The notes beneath the pieces were generated by a model. The model was not told where the DNA came from and did not search any database. It worked only from the letters and a program-made list of their open reading frames with translations. DNA of 64,000 nt from Pseudomonas proteolytica (GTDB lineage: Bacteria > Pseudomonadota > Gammaproteobacteria > Pseudomonadales > Pseudomonadaceae): assembly GCF_007858275.1 (NCBI RefSeq), contig NZ_VFEV01000011.1, forward strand, positions 1-64,000, written 5' to 3'. Below, in pieces: positions 45,840-52,779 of the stretch. The position numbers were made by a program, and so were the translations under genes. Numbering within the stretch: the first letter of the stretch is position 1; every line of letters starts with the position of its first letter.

Positions 45840-47534
45840 TTAGAAGCCCATGCTCAGGTGTTCAGCGATAGGGCCCAGTGCCAGCGTTGGCAGGAACGTC
45901 AGGCCGCCCACCAGCAAAATGGTCACGGTCAGCAACGTCACGAACAACGGGCCGTGGGTCGGGAAACTGTTCTGGCCAATCGGTGCGCTTTTCTTCATCG
46001 CCAGGCTGCCGGCCAGGGCCAACACCGGGAGGATGTAGCCAAAGCGCCCGATCAACATGCCCAACCCGAGCATCAGGTTGTGAAACGGCGTGTTGGCGCC
46101 AAGGCCAGCAAACGCCGAACCGTTGTTGGCACTGGCCGAGGTGTAGGCGTACAGCAACTGGCTGAAGCCATGGGGGCCGGGGTTGGTGATGGTCGCAGCG
46201 GTAGCCGGCACGCTGGCGGCAATCGCGCCGAGCACCAGCACGCCCACCGGCATTACCAGCAGGGTCACCACCAGCAGTTGCACTTCCCGGGCCTGGAGTT
46301 TCTTGCCGAGGTATTCCGGGGTGCGGCCAATCATCAAGCCGGCGAGGAATACCGCGATCAGCACGTTGAGCAACATGCCGTACATGCCGGCGCCGACGCC
46401 GCCGAAGATCACTTCGCCCACCATCATATTGACCAGCGCCACCATCCCGCTCAGGGGGCTGAGGCTGTCTTGCATGCCGTTGACCGAACCGTTGGACGCC
46501 GCCGTGGTGGTCACCGACCACAACACCGTACCGGTGGTGCCGAAGCGCGCTTCCTTGCCTTCCAGCGGCGCAGTCTGCTCCACGGCCGGGTTGCTCAGGG
46601 TCGGGTTAGGCTGATACTCGGACCACAACGACACCGAGCCGCCGATCAGGAACAGCGCGAACATGCAGCCAAGGATCGCGCGGCTCTGGCGCAGGTCCTT
46701 GACGTAGTGGCCAAAGGTGAAAACCAGCGCCACCGGGATCATGATGATCGCCGCCACTTCAAACAGGTTGGCCCAGGCCGTCGGGTCTTCGAATGGGTGC
46801 GCCGAGTTGACACCGAAGAAGCCACCGCCGTTGGTCCCCAGTTGCTTGATCGCAATCTGGCTGGCGGCCGGGCCGAGCGGGATCACTTGATCAACGCCTT
46901 GCAGGGTCAGCGCATCAACGTAGTGGGCGAAGGTTTGCGGCACGCCCTGCCACACCAGGAACAACGCCAGCAGCAGGCACAATGGCAGCAGGCCATAGAG
47001 GGTGGCGCGGGTCATGTCCACCCAGAAATTGCCCAGGGTGCTGGCGGACTTGCGACCAATCCCACGGCAAAGGGCGACAAGGACGGCCAGGCCGGTGGCG
47101 GCACTGACAAAGTTCTGCACGGTCAGGCCGGCCATCTGGCTCAGGTAGCTGAGAGTCGCCTCACCGCTGTAGGACTGCCAGTTGGTGTTGGTCATGAAAC
47201 TGACCGCGGTGTTGAACGCCTGCGTCCACTCCTGCCCGGGCAATTGCTGGGGGTTGAGGGGCAAGTAGTCCTGGAAGAGCAGGATCGAAAAGAGGAGTAA
47301 AAATCCGGCGAGGTTGAAGGCCAGCAGGGCCAGCATGTACTTCTGCCAACTTTGCTCTTGCTGCGCATCGACCCCGGCCACGCGATAACAGACGCGCTCC
47401 ACCGGCCCGAAAACCGGGGTCAGCCAGGTGCGCTGCCCTTCCATCACCTTGTAGTAGAACCGCCCCAGAAATGGCGCCGGAACCAGCACCACGGCGAAGA
47501 AGGCGATGATCAGCCAATAGTCATAACTGTGCAT
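45840..47534 (-). CDS. kdpA: Potassium-transporting ATPase subunit KdpA
   Basis: 564 residues with about ten membrane helices. K+ pore loops appear as [60 protein letters not shown] and [20 protein letters not shown]. KdpA is the channel-like subunit that gives high K+ affinity. It is translated behind kdpF with an eight-base gap. Confidence 0.98.
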   Translation of the reverse strand: MHSYDYWLIIAFFAVVLVPAPFLGRFYYKVMEGQRTWLTPVFGPVERVCYRVAGVDAQQEQSWQKYMLALLAFNLAGFLLLFSILLFQDYLPLNPQQLPGQEWTQAFNTAVSFMTNTNWQSYSGEATLSYLSQMAGLTVQNFVSAATGLAVLVALCRGIGRKSASTLGNFWVDMTRATLYGLLPLCLLLALFLVWQGVPQTFAHYVDALTLQGVDQVIPLGPAASQIAIKQLGTNGGGFFGVNSAHPFEDPTAWANLFEVAAIIMIPVALVFTFGHYVKDLRQSRAILGCMFALFLIGGSVSLWSEYQPNPTLSNPAVEQTAPLEGKEARFGTTGTVLWSVTTTAASNGSVNGMQDSLSPLSGMVALVNMMVGEVIFGGVGAGMYGMLLNVLIAVFLAGLMIGRTPEYLGKKLQAREVQLLVVTLLVMPVGVLVLGAIAASVPATAATITNPGPHGFSQLLYAYTSASANNGSAFAGLGANTPFHNLMLGLGMLIGRFGYILPVLALAGSLAMKKSAPIGQNSFPTHGPLFVTLLTVTILLVGGLTFLPTLALGPIAEHLSMGF

Positions 47535-47542
47535 AGCCGCTC

Positions 47543-47632
47543 CTAGCCCCGGTCCGCGCGCAACAGCGCAACCAGCAGATAAATGAACAGCGCCACGGCC
47601 AATAGCAGTGACACCCCGTCCAGAACACTCAT
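47543..47632 (-). CDS. kdpF: KdpF small membrane peptide
   Basis: A 29-residue protein: one membrane helix, VSLLLAVALFIYLLVALL, between MSVLDG and RADRG. KdpF stabilises the KdpFABC complex. ATG 47632 is 8 bases behind CGGAG and the stop is eight bases before kdpA. The frame extends upstream to 47902 but that part is an REP-bearing region with no homology. Confidence 0.93.
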   Translation of the reverse strand: MSVLDGVSLLLAVALFIYLLVALLRADRG

Positions 47633-47777
47633 GGAAGTTTCTCCGTCATACGGCGACTGCCGCGTGTGGGCATTGTCCGCAGGAGGGGTGTAAAGGAGCG
47701 AGGGCGAGGGGGTGGAGGGGGCGTAAAGATGGCGTAAAGAGTGGGGTGGACGTGAGGTTTGTGGGGCTGTTGAGACC

Positions 47778-47867
47778 GCTATCGCGGGCAAGCCCGACTC
47801 CCACAGTTGGCCGCATTCCAAATGACGTACCCGATCAACTGTGGGAGTCGGGCTTGCCCGCGATAGC
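47778..47867. repeat. REP-like inverted pair, perfect 31-base arms
   Basis: Arms at 47778-47808 and 47837-47867 are exact inverted complements with the core gcgggcaagcccgactccca, a one-base variant of the 155 and 39614 elements. It occupies the centre of the 400-base divergent gap between kdpF and the permease gene. The left part of that gap, 47633-47777, should hold the kdpF promoter, which I cannot place. Confidence 0.88.
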
Positions 47868-47974
47868 GTCAGCATATCCACCACCGCCCTACCCTGGTGC
47901 ACGAAATAACGGTCTCAAACAACAGACTATCTCCCACACGACAGTTCCAGCCCTTTACGACACCCTTTTCCAAG

Positions 47975-47991
47975 CTGGCATGGCCGCTGCA
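47975..47991 (+). promoter_or_regulatory. Candidate sigma-54 (RpoN) promoter for the permease gene
   Basis: The 17 bases CTGGCATGGCCGCTGCA match the -24/-12 consensus YTGGCACGrNNNTTGCW at 15 positions, with GG and GC separated by exactly ten bases, and lie 40 bases before the permease ATG. In P. aeruginosa, ethanolamine uptake genes are RpoN-dependent through EatR. No enhancer-binding protein gene is near, and the GG-N10-GC spacing with only two mismatches is the main support. Confidence 0.75.
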
Positions 47992-48030
47992 ATGTCCTGA
48001 AACATTCCAAACCGTTCAGGGAGCAACACA

Positions 48031-49395
48031 ATGAACACACAACTCAAGCCCACCTTGGGCACTTTGCACCTGTGGGGCATCGCCGTCGGGCTGGTGATCT
48101 CGGGCGAGTACTTTGGCTGGAGCTATGGCTGGGGCGTGGCCGGGACGCTGGGCTTCCTGGTGACGTCATTGATGGTCGCCGCCATGTACACCTGTTTCAT
48201 CTTCAGCTTCACCGAGCTGACCACCGCGATTCCCCATGCCGGCGGGCCGTTTGCCTACAGCCGTCGGGCCTTCGGCGAGAAAGGTGGGTTGATCGCCGGG
48301 TTGGCCACCTTGATCGAGTTTGTCTTCGCGCCGCCGGCGATTGCCCTGGCCATTGGCGCCTATCTGAATGTGCAATTCCCGGCACTCGACCCGAAACACG
48401 CAGCGGTCGGGGCCTACTTCGTGTTCATGGGCTTGAATATTCTGGGAGTGAAACTCGCCGCGACCTTCGAGTTGGTGGTGTGCGTATTGGCCGTAGCCGA
48501 GTTGCTGGTATTTATGGGCGTGGTCGCACCGGCGTTCAGCTTCAGCAACTTCGCCCTCAACGGCTGGGCGGGTTCCGATACGTTTGGTGCGCCGGCGATT
48601 GCCGGAATCTTTGCCGCGATCCCCTTCGCCATCTGGTTCTTCCTCGCCATCGAAGGCGCCGCCATGGCCGCCGAAGAAGCCAAGGACCCGAAACGCACGA
48701 TTCCCAAGGCTTATATCAGCGGCATCCTGACCCTGGTGTTTCTGGCCATGGGCGTGATGTTCTTTGCTGGCGGCGTGGGCGACTGGCGCACCCTGTCGAA
48801 CATCAACGACCCATTGCCCCAGGCGATGAAGACCGTGGTGGGCGAAAGCTCCGGCTGGCTGCATATGCTGGTGTGGATTGGCCTGTTTGGCCTGGTCGCC
48901 AGCTTCCACGGCATCATCCTCGGCTACTCGCGCCAGTTCTTCGCCCTGGCCCGCGCCGGCTACCTGCCCTCCTCTCTGGCCAAGCTGTCACGCTTCCAGA
49001 CACCCCACCGGGCCATCCTTGCCGGCGGCGTGGTGGGCATCGCCGCGATCTACAGCGACGGCCTGATCAACCTCGGCGGCATGACCCTTACCGCGGCGAT
49101 GATCACCATGGCGGTGTTCGGCGCCATCGTCATGTACATCATGAGCATGCTCAGCCTGTTCAAGCTGCGTAAGAGCGAACCGCTGCTGGAACGCACTTTC
49201 CGCGCACCGGGCTACCCCATCGTGCCGGCGATCGCCCTGATCCTGGCATTGGTCTGCCTGGTCGCCATGGCGTGGTTCAACACCCTGATCGGCCTGATCT
49301 TCCTTGGGTTCATGGCCGCAGGCTTCATCTACTTCCAACTGACCGCCCAAGACCGCGCCGACGCACCGGCAGATGCCATGTTGACCGGGCTCTAA
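48031..49395 (+). CDS. Ethanolamine permease-type APC transporter
   Basis: 454 residues with about twelve membrane helices. VISGEYFGWSYGWGVAGTLG and FTELTTAIPHAGGPFAYSRR (APC family consensus) open the protein, and the length and IPFAIWFFLAIEGAAMAAEE segment agree with ethanolamine permeases (eat/EutP-like). It would import ethanolamine or a related amine. No eutBC genes are in view, so the substrate is inferred. GGGAGC precedes the ATG, behind the sigma-54 promoter. Confidence 0.85.
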   Translation: MNTQLKPTLGTLHLWGIAVGLVISGEYFGWSYGWGVAGTLGFLVTSLMVAAMYTCFIFSFTELTTAIPHAGGPFAYSRRAFGEKGGLIAGLATLIEFVFAPPAIALAIGAYLNVQFPALDPKHAAVGAYFVFMGLNILGVKLAATFELVVCVLAVAELLVFMGVVAPAFSFSNFALNGWAGSDTFGAPAIAGIFAAIPFAIWFFLAIEGAAMAAEEAKDPKRTIPKAYISGILTLVFLAMGVMFFAGGVGDWRTLSNINDPLPQAMKTVVGESSGWLHMLVWIGLFGLVASFHGIILGYSRQFFALARAGYLPSSLAKLSRFQTPHRAILAGGVVGIAAIYSDGLINLGGMTLTAAMITMAVFGAIVMYIMSMLSLFKLRKSEPLLERTFRAPGYPIVPAIALILALVCLVAMAWFNTLIGLIFLGFMAAGFIYFQLTAQDRADAPADAMLTGL

Positions 49396-49506
49396 ACCAG
49401 CGAGGCAGAACGGGCCTACAATGGAACGACTGACGAACGCCGTCACTCAAAGCTGATAGTGCCGTGGGGAATCTTCCCCATGGCAGTCAGCCTCAAGGAG
49501 AGCCCT

Positions 49507-49674
49507 ATGCCCTGGTATGCCTGGTTGATCATGGTGGTCGCCATCGGTTCGATCGTTGGTGGCTTGATGATGCTGCGTGACAGCGCCAACAAAGTGGAAC
49601 TGACCGACGAACAACGCAAACGCGTCGCCGAGCGCAATGCTCAGGCTGACGCCAAGGATGCGCAGGATCGCTGA
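49507..49674 (+). CDS. DUF2897 family small membrane protein
   Basis: 55 residues. One membrane helix (MPWYAWLIMVVAIGSIVGGL) followed by a charged cytoplasmic tail (ELTDEQRKRVAERNAQADAK). The sequence matches what I recall of DUF2897 proteins in gammaproteobacteria. AGGAG is six bases before ATG 49507. Function unknown. Confidence 0.85.
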   Translation: MPWYAWLIMVVAIGSIVGGLMMLRDSANKVELTDEQRKRVAERNAQADAKDAQDR

Positions 49675-49808
49675 AACCAACGCCCCGTGCTGACCCTTAC
49701 CGGCAGCACGCCAAGCGAATCGATTGAGATTAGTGCAAATTTGTAATCGGGCCGAGAAACAGCGCCAAACCTTGGTTAATATGGCGCGATGTTACAGAGG
49801 GCCCTCTC

Positions 49809-50399
49809 ATGCGCTACTCGCAAAATCACAAAGCTCAAACCCATCAGCGCATCATTAAAGAAGCGTCGGTGCGCTTTCGCCGCGACGGCATCGGCGCCAC
49901 CGGCCTGCAGCCCCTGATGAAAGCCCTGAACCTGACCCATGGCGGGTTCTACGCCCATTTCAAATCCAAAGACGAACTGGTGGAAAAAGCCCTGCAAGCA
50001 GCCTCCGCCGAGCTGGACGCCCATTGTGCGGCGATCTTCAGCCAAGAGCGGCCGCTGGAAGCCTTCATCGATAGCTACTTGTCCGAATGGCACCACACCT
50101 CCCCCGACCAAGGCTGCCCGCTGCCCACCATGTCCTCGGAACTGGGGCAACGCGGGCAACAGAGCCCCACCACCGATACAGTCCTCGACGCCCGACTCAA
50201 GCAAATCGAAACCGCATTGGGCAGCCCCAGTGCGGACGAACAAAGCCTGGTGATCATGTCGACACTGGTAGGCGCATTGGTGCTGGCGCGTAGTGTCGAA
50301 AACCCGCAACTGGCGACACGCATACTCGACGTCGTGCGGCAAAACCTGAAAACCGGGATCAATACAGCCCCTGCTGACGCAAAAAAGGCCGGTCAATGA
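49809..50399 (+). CDS. TetR-family transcriptional regulator
   Basis: 196 residues. The N-terminal HTH reads RIIKEASVRFRRDGIGATGL, QPLMKALNLTHGGFYAHFKS and KDELVEKALQAA, the layout of TetR proteins. The effector domain contains SPDQGCPLPTMSSELGQRG, common in a branch of regulators of quinone or electrophile responses. Its ligand is unknown. The stop lies inside the comEA terminator. Confidence 0.9.
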   Translation: MRYSQNHKAQTHQRIIKEASVRFRRDGIGATGLQPLMKALNLTHGGFYAHFKSKDELVEKALQAASAELDAHCAAIFSQERPLEAFIDSYLSEWHHTSPDQGCPLPTMSSELGQRGQQSPTTDTVLDARLKQIETALGSPSADEQSLVIMSTLVGALVLARSVENPQLATRILDVVRQNLKTGINTAPADAKKAGQ

Positions 50400-50406
50400 C
50401 CGGCCT
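50382..50406 (-). terminator. Terminator of comEA-like gene
   Basis: ggccggt / accggcc hairpin (50387-50393 / 50399-50405) with a five-base loop and six A to its left giving a T tail on the minus strand. It overlaps the end of the TetR gene. Confidence 0.85.
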
Positions 50407-50416
50407 CCTGCTTTGA

Positions 50417-50752
50417 TTACTTAACCTCCAGCCTGTCGCGATTCTTCTCCAGCAGCGACTTGCCAATCCCCTTCACCTCCAGCAACTCATCCACCGCCGT
50501 GAACGATCCATTGGACTCGCGATAAGCGATGATCGCCTTGGCCTTGGCGGCGCCAATACCGAACAGATCGCGGCGCAGGGTTTCAGCGTCTGCTGCGTTA
50601 AGGTTGATTTTCGGGGTTGGCTGTTCGCTTCTGTCTGCCTGGGCCGCTACCGACACTGGCGCTTCGGGCTTGGCCGATGGGGCGGCGAAGGCCGCGACTG
50701 ACAGGCTGGTGAGGACGGCAAAAACCAGGGAGGATAAAACGGATTTACGCAT
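50417..50752 (-). CDS. ComEA-like helix-hairpin-helix protein
   Basis: 111 residues. A signal peptide (LSSLVFAVLTSLSVAAFA) and an Ala/Pro/Glu linker precede two helix-hairpin-helix motifs: INLNAADAETLRRDLFGIGA with AKAKAIIAYRESNG, then FTAVDELLEVKGIGKSLLEK. ComEA-type proteins bind double-stranded DNA in the periplasm during uptake. From memory the gene next to wbpM is similar in P. aeruginosa, so this marks the conserved border of the O-antigen locus. Confidence 0.92.
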   Translation of the reverse strand: MRKSVLSSLVFAVLTSLSVAAFAAPSAKPEAPVSVAAQADRSEQPTPKINLNAADAETLRRDLFGIGAAKAKAIIAYRESNGSFTAVDELLEVKGIGKSLLEKNRDRLEVK

Positions 50753-51052
50753 TAGAGACGCTCCATGACATCAGTGGGAAAAGCAGCTTTCCGAAGCTGC
50801 TTTTCAAACTTAGGCGATGTGGGGGGATAGTCAAAAATGGGTGAGTTACAATATATGCCAGCCTAAAATATGCGCCTCCAGCGTCAAGGGCCCACCAGGC
50901 AAAGGGCTGAACGGGCAAAGCGCAATCAACACCTGCGTGAAAATATCAACGTCTATCTAAACGCCCTGTGTCGGAGCACGCACTGATTGCTTCATCTTGC
51001 CAGGTGAATTGGATATCATGGAATTTTTCGAAAAGAAGCGAGCCGGGACGAA
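50753..51052. other. Intergenic region with 26-base palindrome
   Basis: This 300-base region between comEA and the dehydrogenase gene shifts from GC-rich to AT-rich. The palindrome aaaagcagctt-tccg-aagctgctttt at 50779-50804 has 11-base arms; it is too far from TetR to be its terminator and lies in the comEA leader. No gene is seen. The plus-strand promoter of the dehydrogenase unit must be in the right half; no boxes are certain. Confidence 0.6.
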
Positions 51053-51919
51053 ATGCGAATGTCGACAGACCTGTACTCTGTAGCGGTAATTGGAACAGGC
51101 ACTATGGGTAAAGGAATAGTACAGATCCTCGCGCAGTCGAATCAAATCTCGACCGTATTCTGGAAAGGGCGCAGTTTAGCTTCTGTTAATGAATCTCTAG
51201 TTGAGTTGGAAAGTCAATGGAGTCGCCAAGTTAAAAAAGGTCGACTCGAAGAATCACTCTCCCACCAATACCGCGAAAAAATAATTACTGTTGACCATTA
51301 CACTTCCCTGTCTGACTCGAAGCTGATCATTGAAGCTATTGCAGAGAACATGGATGCCAAACAAGCAATATTCACAGAACTCTCGGCCATATCCTCACCC
51401 GATATGGTCCTGGCCTCAAACACCTCCTCGCTCTCCATTACCGGCCTTGCCTCGTTGTGCGCTTTTCCTCAAAACGTAGTAGGCCTGCACTTTTTCAATC
51501 CGGCGCCGGTCATGAAACTGACTGAAGTCATCGCGGGATTGGCCACTTCAAATGCCACGCTGGATTGGGCGGTCAACTTCTCCAAGGGTTTGGGTAAAGA
51601 GCCTGTAATTGTTAACGAAGCTCCAGGATTCATCGTCAATCGGATGTTGATTCCTATGATCAACGAGGCCATTGGTATTCTCGCAGAGGGCGTCGCCACA
51701 GCCGAAGAAATAGATAAGGCGATGCGCTACGGCGCCAACCACCCAATAGGCCCGTTGGCACTCGCGGACCTGATCGGCAATGATGTGAATCTCTCGATTA
51801 TGGAAACGCTGCACAACGAAACAGGCGATCCAAAATATCGCGCCCATGCCTTGTTGAGAAAGATGGTTAGAGCCAATCATCTCGGTAGAAAAACAGGCCA
51901 GGGCTTTTACAAATACTAA
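51053..51919 (+). CDS. 3-hydroxybutyryl-CoA dehydrogenase-like enzyme
   Basis: 288 residues of the 3-hydroxyacyl-CoA dehydrogenase family. The NAD(P) loop GTGTMG is at 14-19, and the active-site residues are all kept: Ser125 (SNTSSLSI), His146 (HFFNPAP), Glu158 and the Asn of the GFIVNRMLIPMINEA helix. After the second strand the sequence is FWKGRS, basic where NAD-specific enzymes have an acidic residue, which favours NADPH. With NADPH the enzyme would reduce acetoacetyl-CoA to 3-hydroxybutyryl-CoA. It has a lower GC content than comEA. It is placed beside an acyltransferase gene, at the edge of the O-antigen locus, not with fatty-acid oxidation genes. ATG 51059 is an alternative start. Confidence 0.85.
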   Translation: MRMSTDLYSVAVIGTGTMGKGIVQILAQSNQISTVFWKGRSLASVNESLVELESQWSRQVKKGRLEESLSHQYREKIITVDHYTSLSDSKLIIEAIAENMDAKQAIFTELSAISSPDMVLASNTSSLSITGLASLCAFPQNVVGLHFFNPAPVMKLTEVIAGLATSNATLDWAVNFSKGLGKEPVIVNEAPGFIVNRMLIPMINEAIGILAEGVATAEEIDKAMRYGANHPIGPLALADLIGNDVNLSIMETLHNETGDPKYRAHALLRKMVRANHLGRKTGQGFYKY

Positions 51920-51974
51920 TTCGCAAACAAGGCACTTATTTAATTCAAAGTGCGTTGTCAGAAGGGAGAATTCA

Positions 51975-52715
51975 ATGATACATGCGACCGCAATCGTAAA
52001 TGACGGTGCGAAGATCGGGAACAATGTCAGTATTGGCCCTTACAGTATTATTCATAAAAATGCCGTTATCGGTGATAACACCGAGATCGGTGCATACTGT
52101 GAAATAGGCTTACCGACAAAACTTGCAAATGGACGCCCGCTGATCATTGGTAACGGTGCCGTCATCCGTTCGCATAGCGTATTTTACGAAGGTTCGACTT
52201 TTGGTGAAAAACTGGTTACCGGCCATCGAGTCACGATAAGAGAGCTGACAACAGCCGGGGACGGTTTCCAGATTGGCACATTGGGCGATATCCAAGGACA
52301 TTGCGAGATTGGTGACTATGTCAAATGCCATAGTAATGTCCACATTGGACAGCACTCGACCGTGGGCAATTACGTCTGGATCTTCCCCTATGTGGTACTG
52401 ACCAACGATCCTCATCCACCGAGCGAAGTGATGGCCGGGGTAACTATCGAAGACTTCGCGGTCATCGCCACCATGTCGGTCATATTGCCTGGTGTGACCG
52501 TCAAAAAAGGCGCATTAGTAGGTGCCCATAGCTCCGTGAACAAAGACGTCAATCCAGATGCCGTGGTTGCCGGCTCGCCCGCAAAATTCATTTGCGGCAC
52601 GGAGAAGATCAAATTGAAGGATGGTTCGGGGAATCACGCCTATCCATGGCGCCGACATTTCCACCGCGGCTATCCAGAGAAAGCTGTCGCTGAGTGGATC
52701 AAGGAATTTTCGTAA
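51975..52715 (+). CDS. Left-handed beta-helix acyltransferase (LpxA/WbbJ-like)
   Basis: 246 residues made of hexapeptide repeats: MIHATAIVNDGAKIGNNVSI, IIHKNAVIGDNTEIGAYCEI, GDGFQIGTLGDIQGHCEIGD, VGNYVWIFPYVVLTNDPHPP and VKKGALVGAHSSVNKDVNPD. The arrangement resembles trimeric N- or O-acyltransferases for nucleotide sugars. The TNDPHPPSEV segment resembles that of NDP-amino-sugar N-acyltransferases such as QdtC/FdtC and WbpD relatives, although this protein is not a clear orthologue of any. A gaagggagaattca site precedes ATG 51975. Likely co-transcribed with the dehydrogenase gene 55 bases upstream. I infer that it transfers an acyl group to the sugar made by the fdt genes. Confidence 0.85.
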   Translation: MIHATAIVNDGAKIGNNVSIGPYSIIHKNAVIGDNTEIGAYCEIGLPTKLANGRPLIIGNGAVIRSHSVFYEGSTFGEKLVTGHRVTIRELTTAGDGFQIGTLGDIQGHCEIGDYVKCHSNVHIGQHSTVGNYVWIFPYVVLTNDPHPPSEVMAGVTIEDFAVIATMSVILPGVTVKKGALVGAHSSVNKDVNPDAVVAGSPAKFICGTEKIKLKDGSGNHAYPWRRHFHRGYPEKAVAEWIKEFS

Positions 52716-52731
52716 GCCCCGTTTGATGCGG

Positions 52732-52771
52732 GCTCATCAGTAAACCTTTTATAGGCTTCACTGATGAGCCA
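52732..52771. terminator. Bidirectional terminator-like hairpin
   Basis: Perfect 11-base arms ggctcatcagt (52732-52742) and actgatgagcc (52761-52771) separated by 18 bases, between the convergent acyltransferase and wbpM-like genes. No T-tract follows, so termination is presumed from position only. Confidence 0.6.
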
Positions 52772-52779
52772 GCCCCCCC

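Noticed and set aside
45858..47300. A 480-codon plus-strand frame inside kdpA
   Set aside because: Antisense shadow rich in His/Gln, typical of reversed membrane-protein codons; KdpA pore loops are on the minus strand.
39614..47867. Treating the REP pairs as a composite transposon carrying kdp
   Set aside because: The elements are small hairpins with no transposase between them, and similar copies lie elsewhere; they are common intergenic repeats in this genus.
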